Source: JAAFIP01 sp043778205 (lineage in GTDB: Bacteria > Pseudomonadota > Gammaproteobacteria > Burkholderiales > Burkholderiaceae_C). Taken from it: 24,301 nucleotides of DNA. Shown here in pieces: positions 7,791 to 14,688 of the stretch. Within the stretch, counting starts at the first letter, position 1. Each line of letters opens with the position of its first letter. Location of the stretch: the NCBI GenBank assembly GCA_043778205.1, contig JAYWGO010000042.1, positions 1-24,301 of the forward strand, in the 5' to 3' direction. Position numbers and translations under genes: made by a program. The notes beneath the pieces are model-generated. The model did not search any database. It was given only the letters and a program-made list of their open reading frames with translations, and was not told the origin of the DNA.

Positions 7791-8930
7791 ATGCCCAAAA
7801 CTAAACGCGTCCTCATCGTCGGTGCTGGTATGGCGGGCCTCACGCTGGCCATCGCCTTAAAGCGGCAAGGGCTGGCCGCTGACTTGGTGGAGCGCCAAGC
7901 CACGTGGCCAGTACATGGTGCGGGGATTTATCTGGTGGGCAACGCCATGCGCGCGCTTGGTGCGCTGAATTTGGCGGACGATGTGCTTCGAGATGGCGCT
8001 TTGATTCAGACGCAGACGCTGATGAACCGCCGGGGGAGACAACTGGCTGTGATCGACACCGCCAGCGTGTAGGGCGCTTGTGGCCCTTGCGTGGGTATTC
8101 GCAGAGCTGACTTGCAAAACAAGTTAGTCAACGCCTTAGGGGAGCAAGCCGCGGGTTCTCAGCTTCGTTTTTCGACTACCGTGAGCTCCATCGAGCAGCG
8201 GGCGCGAGGTGCTTTCGTGCGCTTCGATGACGGGCAGGAGGACGTGTATGACCTGGTGGTGGGTGCGGACGGCGTGCGGTCGTCGGTACGTAAACTTGTG
8301 TTTGGCAGTGTGCAGCCGCGCTTTTGTGGCCAAGTGGGTTGGCGGTTTCTTGTGCCATGCCCACCGTCGATCACCGGGTGGACGCTTTACGCCGGAGATC
8401 GCGGCGTTTTTATTTTTATCCCAGTGGGCCACGGTCAGGCCTACTGCTACGCAGACGCAGTGGTGGCTGAGCCGCCGGGCGATCCGATAGTGGGCAGGCT
8501 GGAGCGGTTGAGGTCGCGCTTTAGCACCTACGCAAGCACGGTAACGCAAGCTTTGGCACAGCTCCAAACTTCGGAGCAAATCCACTTTGCCGCGATAAAC
8601 GATATTCTGCAACAGCCTTGGGGCAAGGGCAACGTACTGCTGATTGGCGATGCCGCCCACGCAACCTCACCCAACATGGCCTCGGGCGCGGCAATGGCTT
8701 TTGAGGACGCACTGGTGCTGTCGGAGCTGATGACCTCGCGGCGAGATGTTGCCCAAGTGCTCGATGACTACACGAGCAAACGCCTAGAGCGAATTCGCTG
8801 GGTGCATGAGCAGACCCACCGGCGAGACAAGATAAGAAACCTTCCTCCAATGGTGCGCGACCTGCTTACGCGAATGCTGGCAAACAAGGTCTATCGGGCA
8901 AACTACGCGCCGCTGGTGGCCACACTTTAG
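7791..8930 (+). pseudogene. FAD-dependent monooxygenase split by an in-frame amber stop
   Basis: The reading frame from 7791 to 8930 is continuous for 380 codons except for one TAG at 8070-8072 (codon 94). Both parts lie in the same frame. Part one has the FAD-binding 'VLIVGAGMAGLTLA' (GxGxxG at 11-16). Part two has 'DLVVGADGVRSS' (GADG at about 158-161) and 'LLIGDAAHATSPNMASGAAMAFEDA' (GDAAH at about 286-290). Together these define a group A flavin monooxygenase (UbiH/PHBH type) that hydroxylates an organic substrate using NAD(P)H and O2. Sequence after the stop reads GACGPCVGIRRADL; relatives often have Trp-Gly there, so TGG to TAG is a likely single change. Everything else looks intact, suggesting a recent nonsense mutation, suppression or a sequencing error. 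Confidence 0.82.
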
Positions 8931-9191
8931 AAGCGCGGCCTGGCGTCGGCTAAGTTGCAGGTGCTGCTGGCTGACTCAGTTGCATGAAAGCCGCCGATAT
9001 CCAAAATAAAACGCGCATGGAAACTGGTTGGCGGGTGTTCGGCTTTGCCTCCAAACATACCCGCTGCCATTGCGGTTGGCGTGTACGGCCTAGCGGCATC
9101 AAGGAGCCCGAAGGGCGGGGGACAGCTTTGTTGCCGTACCCACCAAGCGCAATGGCGTACCCAGCCCTGGGGCCAGCGTACATGTTAAGAG
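8931..9191. other. Non-coding spacer between the cassette and the urtE fragment
   Basis: I see no supported gene. A 73-codon open frame at 8984-9205 has low-complexity, unfamiliar content and runs into the urtE remnant on the other strand. No clear terminator follows the monooxygenase. This spacer marks the right edge of the GC-rich cassette. Confidence 0.5.
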
Positions 9192-9201
9192 AAGCTACTC
9201 T

Positions 9202-9469
9202 TTAAATAGCAACCAACTGCCGTACCCCATTGGTTTTCATGTTTTTACCCAAGCCGCTTGCAATCACCTCGCCCCACTCCATCACCAAGTAGTCATCGGC
9301 CAATTCCTCGGCAAAGTCGTAGTACTGCTCTACCAGCACAATGGCCATGTCGCCACGGTCGGCCAGCATGCGGATGACGCGGCCTATGTCTTTGATGATG
9401 CTGGGCTGGATGCCTTCGGTGGGTTCGTCCAGAACCAGGAGCTTGGGTTTGGCCGCCAGTGCGCGGGCG
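9202..9469 (-). pseudogene. Truncated duplicate of urtE (3' end only)
   Basis: This stretch aligns without gaps to the 3' end of the intact urtE at 10141-10408. Similarity extends about 10 bp past the stop codon (9192-9469 against 10131-10408). It encodes residues equivalent to about 143-230 of UrtE, including Walker B 'LLVLDEPTEGIQPS' and the C-terminal 'NGVRQLVAI'. It lacks Walker A and the LSGGQ signature, so it cannot be a working ATPase. The frame is still open and most differences look like scattered substitutions. This suggests a fairly recent partial duplication or a second urtE acquired and then truncated. Homology stops abruptly at 9469, and the BrnTA genes follow between the two copies. 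Confidence 0.92.
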
Positions 9470-9510
9470 CGATTGAGTTCAGCGTACTAACAAAAAGCCT
9501 TGCAAAACAG

Positions 9511-9531
9511 GTAAATTGTTATTACAATTAC
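9511..9531. promoter_or_regulatory. Palindrome upstream of brnT, probable BrnA operator
   Basis: The dyad ATTGT-TATT-ACAAT (9515-9528) has GTAA and TTAC flanks that extend the symmetry imperfectly. It lies just before the brnT ATG at 9536. BrnTA modules are known to be autorepressed by the BrnA antitoxin with BrnT, so this is the natural operator candidate. Confidence 0.55.
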
Positions 9532-9535
9532 GGTA

Positions 9536-9814
9536 ATGCACATCGATTTCGACGCAACCAAGAATTCGGCCAACATCAGCGAACGCGGTTTAAGTTTTGA
9601 GCGGGCAGCGGATTTTGACTTTGGCACAGCAGTGATAGGCCAAGATGCCCGTAAAGCCTACCCAGAAGTTCGTTTTGTGGCGGTGGGATTTTTGGGTAAG
9701 CGCTTGCATGTGCTGTGCTTCACACCATTAGCTGATAGTATTCGCGTCATCAGCTTTCGCAAGGCTAACGCCAGAGAGGTAAATAACTATGCCCAAACGC
9801 GCACCGCTGATTGA
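9536..9814 (+). CDS. brnT: BrnT-family toxin of a type II toxin-antitoxin system
   Basis: BrnT is a RelE-fold ribonuclease toxin that halts translation when free of its antitoxin. The 92-residue protein begins with the family signature 'IDFDATKNSANISERGLSFERAADFDF'. It continues with 'EVRFVAVGFLGKRLHVLCFTP' and ends in 'IRVISFRKANAREVNNYAQ', which carries the conserved C-terminal Arg-Lys-Arg segment expected at the active site. Length is normal and nothing is missing. The gene overlaps brnA by 26 nt, the usual toxin-first order for this family. The pair lies between the urtE remnant and the real urtE, on the opposite strand. It thus marks either an insertion point or a stabilising passenger of the rearrangement. 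Confidence 0.9.
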   Translation: MHIDFDATKNSANISERGLSFERAADFDFGTAVIGQDARKAYPEVRFVAVGFLGKRLHVLCFTPLADSIRVISFRKANAREVNNYAQTRTAD

Positions 9815-10070
9815 TGAGAGCGGCGAAGTCCGTGAGCTGACGGCCGCAGACCTGCGCCTTTTCAAGCCAGCCGCCGAGCTGTTGCCACCTGAATTGATCG
9901 AGATAATGGGGGTCAAGCCGCGCGGGCCACAAAAAGCGCCCACCAAGCAGGCCACTACCATCCGCCTGTCGCCCGATGTGATGGCCGCATTTAAAGCGAC
10001 GGGCGCGGGCTGGCAAACGCGTATTGATGCGGCGTTAAAAGACTGGCTGCGTACGCATTCGCCGGTTTGA
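9789..10070 (+). CDS. brnA: BrnA-family antitoxin
   Basis: BrnA binds and neutralises BrnT and represses its own promoter through a ribbon-helix-helix DNA-binding fold. The 93-residue protein has a charged N-terminal half with 'ELTAADLRLFKPAAELLPPELIEIM', the usual BrnA segment before the DNA-binding part. It ends with 'TIRLSPDVMAAFKATGAGWQTRIDAALKDWL', a classical ribbon-helix-helix pattern. The start at 9789 has a GAGAGG-like Shine-Dalgarno sequence inside brnT. Translational coupling with the toxin is likely. The 3' end faces the urtE 3' end, so the two transcripts converge in the 70-bp AT-rich spacer 10071-10140. Confidence 0.9.
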   Translation: MPKRAPLIDESGEVRELTAADLRLFKPAAELLPPELIEIMGVKPRGPQKAPTKQATTIRLSPDVMAAFKATGAGWQTRIDAALKDWLRTHSPV

Positions 10071-10093
10071 TTGCGCGCGATAACTTCAAACTA

Positions 10094-10130
10094 TTTGAGC
10101 CTGTAGCCCAACAATAATATATTGCTCAAA
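10094..10130. repeat. Inverted repeat between brnA and urtE, possible shared terminator
   Basis: TTTGAGC (10094-10100) and GCTCAAA (10124-10130) form perfect 7-bp arms around a 23-nt AT-rich loop in the convergent spacer between brnA and urtE. A bidirectional terminator is possible, but the loop is long and no clean T-run follows. The GTAGCCCA and AAGCTATTAT words nearby vaguely resemble the AATAGCTGCTTG repeat family. Confidence 0.35.
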
Positions 10131-10140
10131 AAGCTATTAT

Positions 10141-10833
10141 TTATATAGCAACTAGCTGCCGCACACCGTTTGTCTGCATGTCCTTGCCCAGCCCCCGCGC
10201 TATCACCTCGCCGCGCTCCATAACCAGGTAGTCGTCGGCCAGCTCCTCGGCAAAGTCGTAGTACTGCTCTACCAGCACAATGGCCATATCGCCACGGTCG
10301 GCCAGCATGCGGATGACGCGGCCTATGTCTTTGATGATGCTGGGCTGGATACCTTCGGTGGGTTCGTCCAGGACCAGGAGCTTGGGTTTGGCCGCCAGCG
10401 CACGGGCGATGGCTAGCTGCTGCTGCTGGCCGCCGGACAAGTCGCCGCCACGGCGCTTGAGCATTTGCTTGAGTACGGGGAACAGATCGTACAGCTCGGG
10501 TGGCACGGGCGTGCTGCTGCTCTTGTAGGCCAGGCCCATGGCCAGGTTTTCTTCTACGGTCAGGCGGGCGAATATCTCGCGGCCTTGGGGTACGAAGCCT
10601 ATGCCTGCGCGGGCGCGGTTGTAGGGGGTGGCATCTTGAATGGCTTTGCCGTCAAACTCGATGCTGCCGTTCTTAATGGGCACCAAGCCCATCAGCGATT
10701 TGAGCAAGGTGGTTTTGCCTACGCCGTTGCGGCCTAGGACGACGGTGACTTTACCTAGGTGGGCCTCCATGCTTACATCGCGCAGGATGTGCGAGCCGCC
10801 GTAGTATTGGTTTACGTTTTTGACTTTCAGCAT
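10141..10833 (-). CDS. urtE: Urea ABC transporter ATP-binding protein UrtE
   Basis: UrtE is one of two ATPases that power the high-affinity urea importer UrtABCDE and belongs to the LivF-like branch. I take the ATG at 10833 (MLKVKNVNQYYGGSHIL), giving 230 residues, the family's normal length. The frame runs on upstream to 10926, but that extension is encoded by a repeat. Walker A 'GRNGVGKTT' is at 34-42, the signature LSGGQ at 132-136 and Walker B 'LLVLDEP' at 152-158. The last Urt-typical sequence is 'NGVRQLVAI'. It is the final gene of urtABCDE but is separated from urtD by 189 bp containing an inverted repeat, whereas the other junctions from urtB to urtD overlap. A truncated duplicate of its 3' end lies 0.7 kb downstream. 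Confidence 0.94.
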   Translation of the reverse strand: MLKVKNVNQYYGGSHILRDVSMEAHLGKVTVVLGRNGVGKTTLLKSLMGLVPIKNGSIEFDGKAIQDATPYNRARAGIGFVPQGREIFARLTVEENLAMGLAYKSSSTPVPPELYDLFPVLKQMLKRRGGDLSGGQQQQLAIARALAAKPKLLVLDEPTEGIQPSIIKDIGRVIRMLADRGDMAIVLVEQYYDFAEELADDYLVMERGEVIARGLGKDMQTNGVRQLVAI

Positions 10834-10871
10834 GGTTGGGCTCCTGCATGCGGGCGCAGAGAAAGACAGGG

Positions 10872-10980
10872 CGCAGAGGACGCAAAAACTACGCAAAAGA
10901 CGCAAAAGGAATGCAAAAAAATCCAAGCTGAATTTTTGGCTGTTTTTTTGCGTCCTTTGCGCATCTTTGCGTCCTCTGCG
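10872..10980. repeat. Imperfect inverted repeat (REP/MITE-like) between urtE and urtD
   Basis: Outer arms CGCAGAGGACGCAAA (10872-10886) and TTTGCGTCCTCTGCG (10966-10980) are perfect 15-bp inverted repeats. Similarity continues inward through several CGCAAA/TTTGCG words. The whole element is about 110 bp with an AT-rich centre and would fold into a long hairpin in either strand's RNA. GGGCGCAGAG also occurs twice at its left edge. It breaks an operon whose urtB-urtC and urtC-urtD junctions overlap, so it looks inserted. Elements built from this CGCAGAGGACGCAAA word are, as I recall, common intergenic repeats in Proteobacteria. Confidence 0.8.
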
Positions 10981-11022
10981 TCCGGAAGTTCGGCTGTTCG
11001 GAAGTCCGCATTGTGCTTTTGA

Positions 11023-11895
11023 TTAACGCCCAAGGTACACCTCGATCACTTTTTCGTTTTGCTGCACCTGGTCTAGTGTGCCTTGCGCAAGTACCGATCC
11101 GTCGCACAGCACGGTGACTATTTCGGAAATGGTTTTAATAAAGCTCATGTCGTGCTCCACCACCATCAGGCTGTGTTTCCCTTTGAGTGTAAGGAATAGC
11201 TCTGCGGTTCGGGCGGTCTCGTTGTCGGTCATGCCTGCTACGGGCTCGTCTAGCAGCAGCAGCTTGGGGTCTTGCATGAGCAGCATGCCAATTTCTAGCC
11301 ACTGCTTTTGGCCGTGGCTGAGGTTGCCTGCCATGCGGTTGACGCTGTCAGCTAAGTGGATGGTGTGCAAAATTTCTGCCACACGGTCACTTTGCAGCGA
11401 GTCGAGTTTGAAGAACATCGACGGCTTGACGTTCTTGTCGGTTTTCAGTGCGAGTTCTAGATTCTCAAACACCGTGAGCTGCTCAAACACCGTGGGTTTT
11501 TGGAACTTGCGGCCAATGCCCATTTGCGCGATTTGCGATTCGTTGTACCGCAGCAGGTCGATGGTGGAGCCAAAGAACACGGTGCCGCTTTGCGGGCGGG
11601 TTTTGCCGGTGATGATGTCCATCATCGTGGTCTTACCTGCGCCGTTGGGGCCGATGATGCAGCGCAACTCGCCGGGCGCTATGTCTAGCGACAAGTTGTT
11701 GATGGCTTTGAAGCCGTCAAAGCTCACGTTCACATCTTCCAGGTACAAAATGCGGCCGTGGGTAATGTCTACCTCGCCGGGGGTGGCCATGCGCGAATAA
11801 CCTGCATTATGCCCACCTGACTGGGTGTTGTCTGCGCTGGTGTGTTCACGCTTTGTTAAACGCTGGGCACCTTCTTCCAATAATTCGGGGGTCAT
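11023..11895 (-). CDS. urtD: Urea ABC transporter ATP-binding protein UrtD
   Basis: UrtD is the LivG-like ATPase of the urea importer. I choose the ATG at 11895, which overlaps the urtC stop as ATGA, giving 290 residues. The frame stays open upstream but that part only shadows urtC. Residues 1-45 are a poorly conserved lead often seen in UrtD of this group. The ATPase core follows with Walker A 'GPNGAGKTT' (82-90), the signature 'LSHGQ' (192-196), Walker B 'LLLLDEP' (about 212-218) and the H-loop 'VVEHDMSFI'. The 'QKQWLEIGMLL' and 'EPVAGMTDNET' sequences are typical of UrtD and separate it from LivG. Translation is probably coupled to urtC. Confidence 0.94.
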   Translation of the reverse strand: MTPELLEEGAQRLTKREHTSADNTQSGGHNAGYSRMATPGEVDITHGRILYLEDVNVSFDGFKAINNLSLDIAPGELRCIIGPNGAGKTTMMDIITGKTRPQSGTVFFGSTIDLLRYNESQIAQMGIGRKFQKPTVFEQLTVFENLELALKTDKNVKPSMFFKLDSLQSDRVAEILHTIHLADSVNRMAGNLSHGQKQWLEIGMLLMQDPKLLLLDEPVAGMTDNETARTAELFLTLKGKHSLMVVEHDMSFIKTISEIVTVLCDGSVLAQGTLDQVQQNEKVIEVYLGR

Positions 11896-13013
11896 GCCTT
11901 GCCCTCTTCTTTTTTGCCCGTGAGCTTCCTCACCAAGCCCACGATGCCTTGCGGCAGAAATAGCGTGACAGCGATAAACATGGCACCCAAAAAGTACAGC
12001 CAGTACTCGGGGAACGCCACCGTAAACCAGCTCTTGGCTCCGTTGACTAAAAACGCGCCCACTATGGGGCCGATCAAAGTAGCGCGGCCCCCCACGGCCG
12101 CCCAAATGGCGATCTCTATCGAGTTGGCAGGCGACATCTCGCTGGGGTTGATGATGCCCACCTGCGGCACATACAGTGCGCCTGCCACGCCGCACATGAT
12201 GGCGGAGATGACCCAAATGGTCAGCTTATAGGCCACCGGGTTGTAGCCCGAGAACATGACGCGCGTTTCGGCATCTCGTATCGCTTGCAACACGCGGCCA
12301 AACTTGCTTTGAACCAGCCAGCGCGAGAACAAATAAAAGCCTAGCAGCGTAAAACCGGTGATGACGAACAGCACCATGCGCGTGCTTTGCGTGGCTACGG
12401 GGATGTCCAAAATACGTTTGAAATCGGTAAAACCGTTGTTGCCGCCAAACCCCGTTTCGTTGCGAAAGAACAGTAGCATGGCGGCATACGTCAGCGCCTG
12501 GGTGATAATAGAAAAATACACGCCCTTGATGCGCGAGCGGAAGGCGAAGAAGCCAAACACCAGGGCCAGCAGGCCGGGCACCAAAATAACCATCAGCATT
12601 TGGAAAACAAACGATGCGCTGCTTGTCCAGTGCCACGGCAAAGTCTTCCAATCGAGGAAAACCATAAAGTCAGGCAGCTCGCTTTTGTAGTTGCCCTCCA
12701 GGCCAATCTGGCGCATCAGGTACATGCCCATGGCGTAGCCGCCCAGTGCGAAGAACAGGCCGTGGCCTAGCGACAAAATGCCGGTGTAACCCCAGATCAA
12801 ATCCATCGCCAGCGCGCAGATGGCAAAGCACATGATCTTGCCTACCAGCAGCACGGCAAAGTCGCTCATATGAAAGATGCTGCTTTGCGGTACTACCAAG
12901 TTGAGCAGCGGCGCTACAGCGCACACCACAATCAGTACGGTCAGGAAACTAGCCCAGCCTTTGCGCGTTAGCAAAGGCGCTGGCTTCGGCAGAGTGAAGG
13001 CTAAGGCGGTCAT
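11892..13013 (-). CDS. urtC: Urea ABC transporter permease UrtC
   Basis: UrtC is one of the two membrane subunits of the urea importer and belongs to the LivM-like family. The 373-residue protein has about ten membrane segments, starting with 'FLTVLIVVCAVAPLLNLVV'. It carries the family's 'LIWGYTGILSLGHGLFFALGGYAMGMYL' segment and the cytoplasmic ATPase-contact region 'SKFGRVLQAIRDAETRVMFSGYNPVAYKL'. The C-terminus is 'GIVGLVRKLTGKKEEGKA'. The ATG at 13011-13013 overlaps the urtB stop as ATGA, and its own stop overlaps urtD the same way. The three genes are therefore translationally coupled and expected in equal amounts. Confidence 0.95.
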   Translation of the reverse strand: MTALAFTLPKPAPLLTRKGWASFLTVLIVVCAVAPLLNLVVPQSSIFHMSDFAVLLVGKIMCFAICALAMDLIWGYTGILSLGHGLFFALGGYAMGMYLMRQIGLEGNYKSELPDFMVFLDWKTLPWHWTSSASFVFQMLMVILVPGLLALVFGFFAFRSRIKGVYFSIITQALTYAAMLLFFRNETGFGGNNGFTDFKRILDIPVATQSTRMVLFVITGFTLLGFYLFSRWLVQSKFGRVLQAIRDAETRVMFSGYNPVAYKLTIWVISAIMCGVAGALYVPQVGIINPSEMSPANSIEIAIWAAVGGRATLIGPIVGAFLVNGAKSWFTVAFPEYWLYFLGAMFIAVTLFLPQGIVGLVRKLTGKKEEGKA

Positions 13014-14587
13014 GCTTCTGCGCTCCGACCCTTCATCGCAAAAATACCTTGCGGACGCTTTTGGATGAAAATGATGATGAAAACAAGAATGGCGATTTTG
13101 GCCAGCACTGCGCCCGCCCAGCCTTCAAGAAATTTATTGAGAATGCCTAGCCCCATGGCCGCGTATACGGTGCCTGCCAGCTGCCCTACGCCGCCCAGCA
13201 CCACCACCATGAATGAATCGACGATGTAGCTCTGGCCGAGGTCTGGCCCCACGTTGCCAATTTGGCTGAGGGCACACCCTGCCAAGCCTGCAATGCCGGA
13301 GCCGAGTGCGAAGGCATAGGTGTCGATACGCGCAGTGTTCACGCCCATGCACGCAGCGATGGGGCGGTTTTGGGTTACCCCGCGCACAAACAATCCAAGC
13401 CGCGTTTTGCTAATTAGCATGGCCACGCCTGCCAGTACCAAAATGGCAAATACGATGATCAAAATGCGGTTGTAGGGCAACGACAGGTTGGGCAAAATCG
13501 CCACGCTGCCGCTCATCCACGAGGGGTTTTCTACCCCTACGTTTTGCGCGCCAAAAATAGTGCGCACCAGCTGCATCAACATCAGGCTGATGCCCCAAGT
13601 GGCCAGCAGCGTCTCTAGGGGGCGGCCATATAAAAAGCGAATCACGCTGCGCTCTAGTGCCGCACCCACCAGGGCTGAAGCCATGAACGCCACGGGAATA
13701 GCAGCAATCAAATACCAGTCAAACATGCCCGGTAAGTAGCTGCGAAACAAGCCCTGCACCACATAGGTGGCGTAAGCACCAATCATGATCAGCTCGCCGT
13801 GCGCCATGTTGATAACGCCCATGAGGCCGTAGGTGATGGCCAAGCCCAGCGCGGCCAATAGCAAGATGGAGCCCAAGCTCAAGCCGGTGAACATGATGCC
13901 CAGCTTGTCGCCCAAGCCGAGGGTGGACTGGATTTGGGTCAGCGATTTTTGCAACTGAACTTTGACATCTGCCTCAGTTTCGGCCTTCAAGCGGTCGTTG
14001 AGCAATAGTTGCGCGGCAGGGTCTTTACTATCTGCCATGGCTTTGGCGGCTTCCAGGCGCTTGGCTTTATCAGCGCTGCCCAGCATGGCAGCGGCGCGCG
14101 CCAGCGTGAGCTGGGCTTTGAGTGTGGCGTTGGTCTCCGCTGCCAGTGCTTTGTCTAGCAGGGGCAGTTTGCCTTCATCAGGGTCTTTCAGCAGCGCCTG
14201 CACGGCTGCTGCGCGCAGGGCGTCGTCTTTGCTGAACAGTTTGAGGGCTGCAAGGGCAGTGTCTATCTCGCCGCGCATGCGGTTGTTGTTGCTCACATCT
14301 TCCAATGCGGCGGGCATGGGCACTTCTGCACCGGTGACAGGGTCGGTGGCCTTGCCACCAGTAACCACCAGCACTTTGTCGCCTGCAATCTTTACGGCAT
14401 CGTCTGCCATGGCTTGTACAAATGCGTTGGTTTTCTCATCAGCCACCAGCATGGCTTTGTTCAGGGCTTCGATGCGGGCATCGTTCTCGCCTATGGCGAT
14501 ACCTTGTACTTCAGCGGGCGTTAAAGCATGTGCGTGCACAGCTAGCAAAATACCAGCGAACAGTAATAGTAATTTTTTACGCACCAT
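13010..14587 (-). CDS. urtB: Urea ABC transporter permease UrtB
   Basis: UrtB is the LivH-like membrane subunit of the urea importer. At 525 residues it is the long form, with a signal peptide (MVRKKLLLLFAGILLAVHAHA), a helical Ala- and Lys-rich periplasmic-type domain (about 22-225) and then the permease. The permease starts with 'FTGLSLGSILLLAALGLAITYGLMGVINMAHGELIMIGAY' and contains 'RFLYGRPLETLLATWGISLML' and 'VRGVTQNRPIAACMGVNT'. The N-terminal domain is common in proteobacterial UrtB; its role is not established to my knowledge. It follows urtA after about 100 nt of hairpin-rich sequence and overlaps urtC by 4 nt. Confidence 0.95.
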   Translation of the reverse strand: MVRKKLLLLFAGILLAVHAHALTPAEVQGIAIGENDARIEALNKAMLVADEKTNAFVQAMADDAVKIAGDKVLVVTGGKATDPVTGAEVPMPAALEDVSNNNRMRGEIDTALAALKLFSKDDALRAAAVQALLKDPDEGKLPLLDKALAAETNATLKAQLTLARAAAMLGSADKAKRLEAAKAMADSKDPAAQLLLNDRLKAETEADVKVQLQKSLTQIQSTLGLGDKLGIMFTGLSLGSILLLAALGLAITYGLMGVINMAHGELIMIGAYATYVVQGLFRSYLPGMFDWYLIAAIPVAFMASALVGAALERSVIRFLYGRPLETLLATWGISLMLMQLVRTIFGAQNVGVENPSWMSGSVAILPNLSLPYNRILIIVFAILVLAGVAMLISKTRLGLFVRGVTQNRPIAACMGVNTARIDTYAFALGSGIAGLAGCALSQIGNVGPDLGQSYIVDSFMVVVLGGVGQLAGTVYAAMGLGILNKFLEGWAGAVLAKIAILVFIIIFIQKRPQGIFAMKGRSAEA

Positions 14588-14617
14588 CGGGATTCATTTC
14601 ATTTTTAAACGCAGCAA

Positions 14618-14676
14618 CGGCGTGGGGTATTGTGTCACCACCACGCCGCTGTATTGTGCCGTGGGCGCGCACCCAC
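14618..14676 (-). other. Hairpins in the urtA-urtB intergenic RNA
   Basis: The urtA-urtB gap holds perfect 8-bp arms CGGCGTGG (14618-14625) and CCACGCCG (14641-14648) with a 15-nt loop. A second hairpin closer to urtA has GTGGG (14661-14665) and CCCAC (14672-14676). Neither has a T-run. Stem-loops after a binding-protein gene commonly protect its mRNA or partly terminate transcription, making more receptor than permease. That role is inferred here. Confidence 0.55.
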
Positions 14677-14688
14677 AGCTAAGTTACA

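Noticed and set aside
8984..9205. A 73-codon plus-strand frame before the urtE remnant
   Set aside because: No family resemblance, and it overlaps the antisense urtE remnant.
10834..10926. N-terminal extension of the UrtE frame
   Set aside because: The added 31 residues are encoded largely by the inverted repeat, and the ATG at 10833 gives the normal family N-terminus.
11896..12216. N-terminal extension of the UrtD frame
   Set aside because: It lies entirely within urtC in another frame; the ATG at 11895 overlaps the urtC stop as expected for coupled genes.
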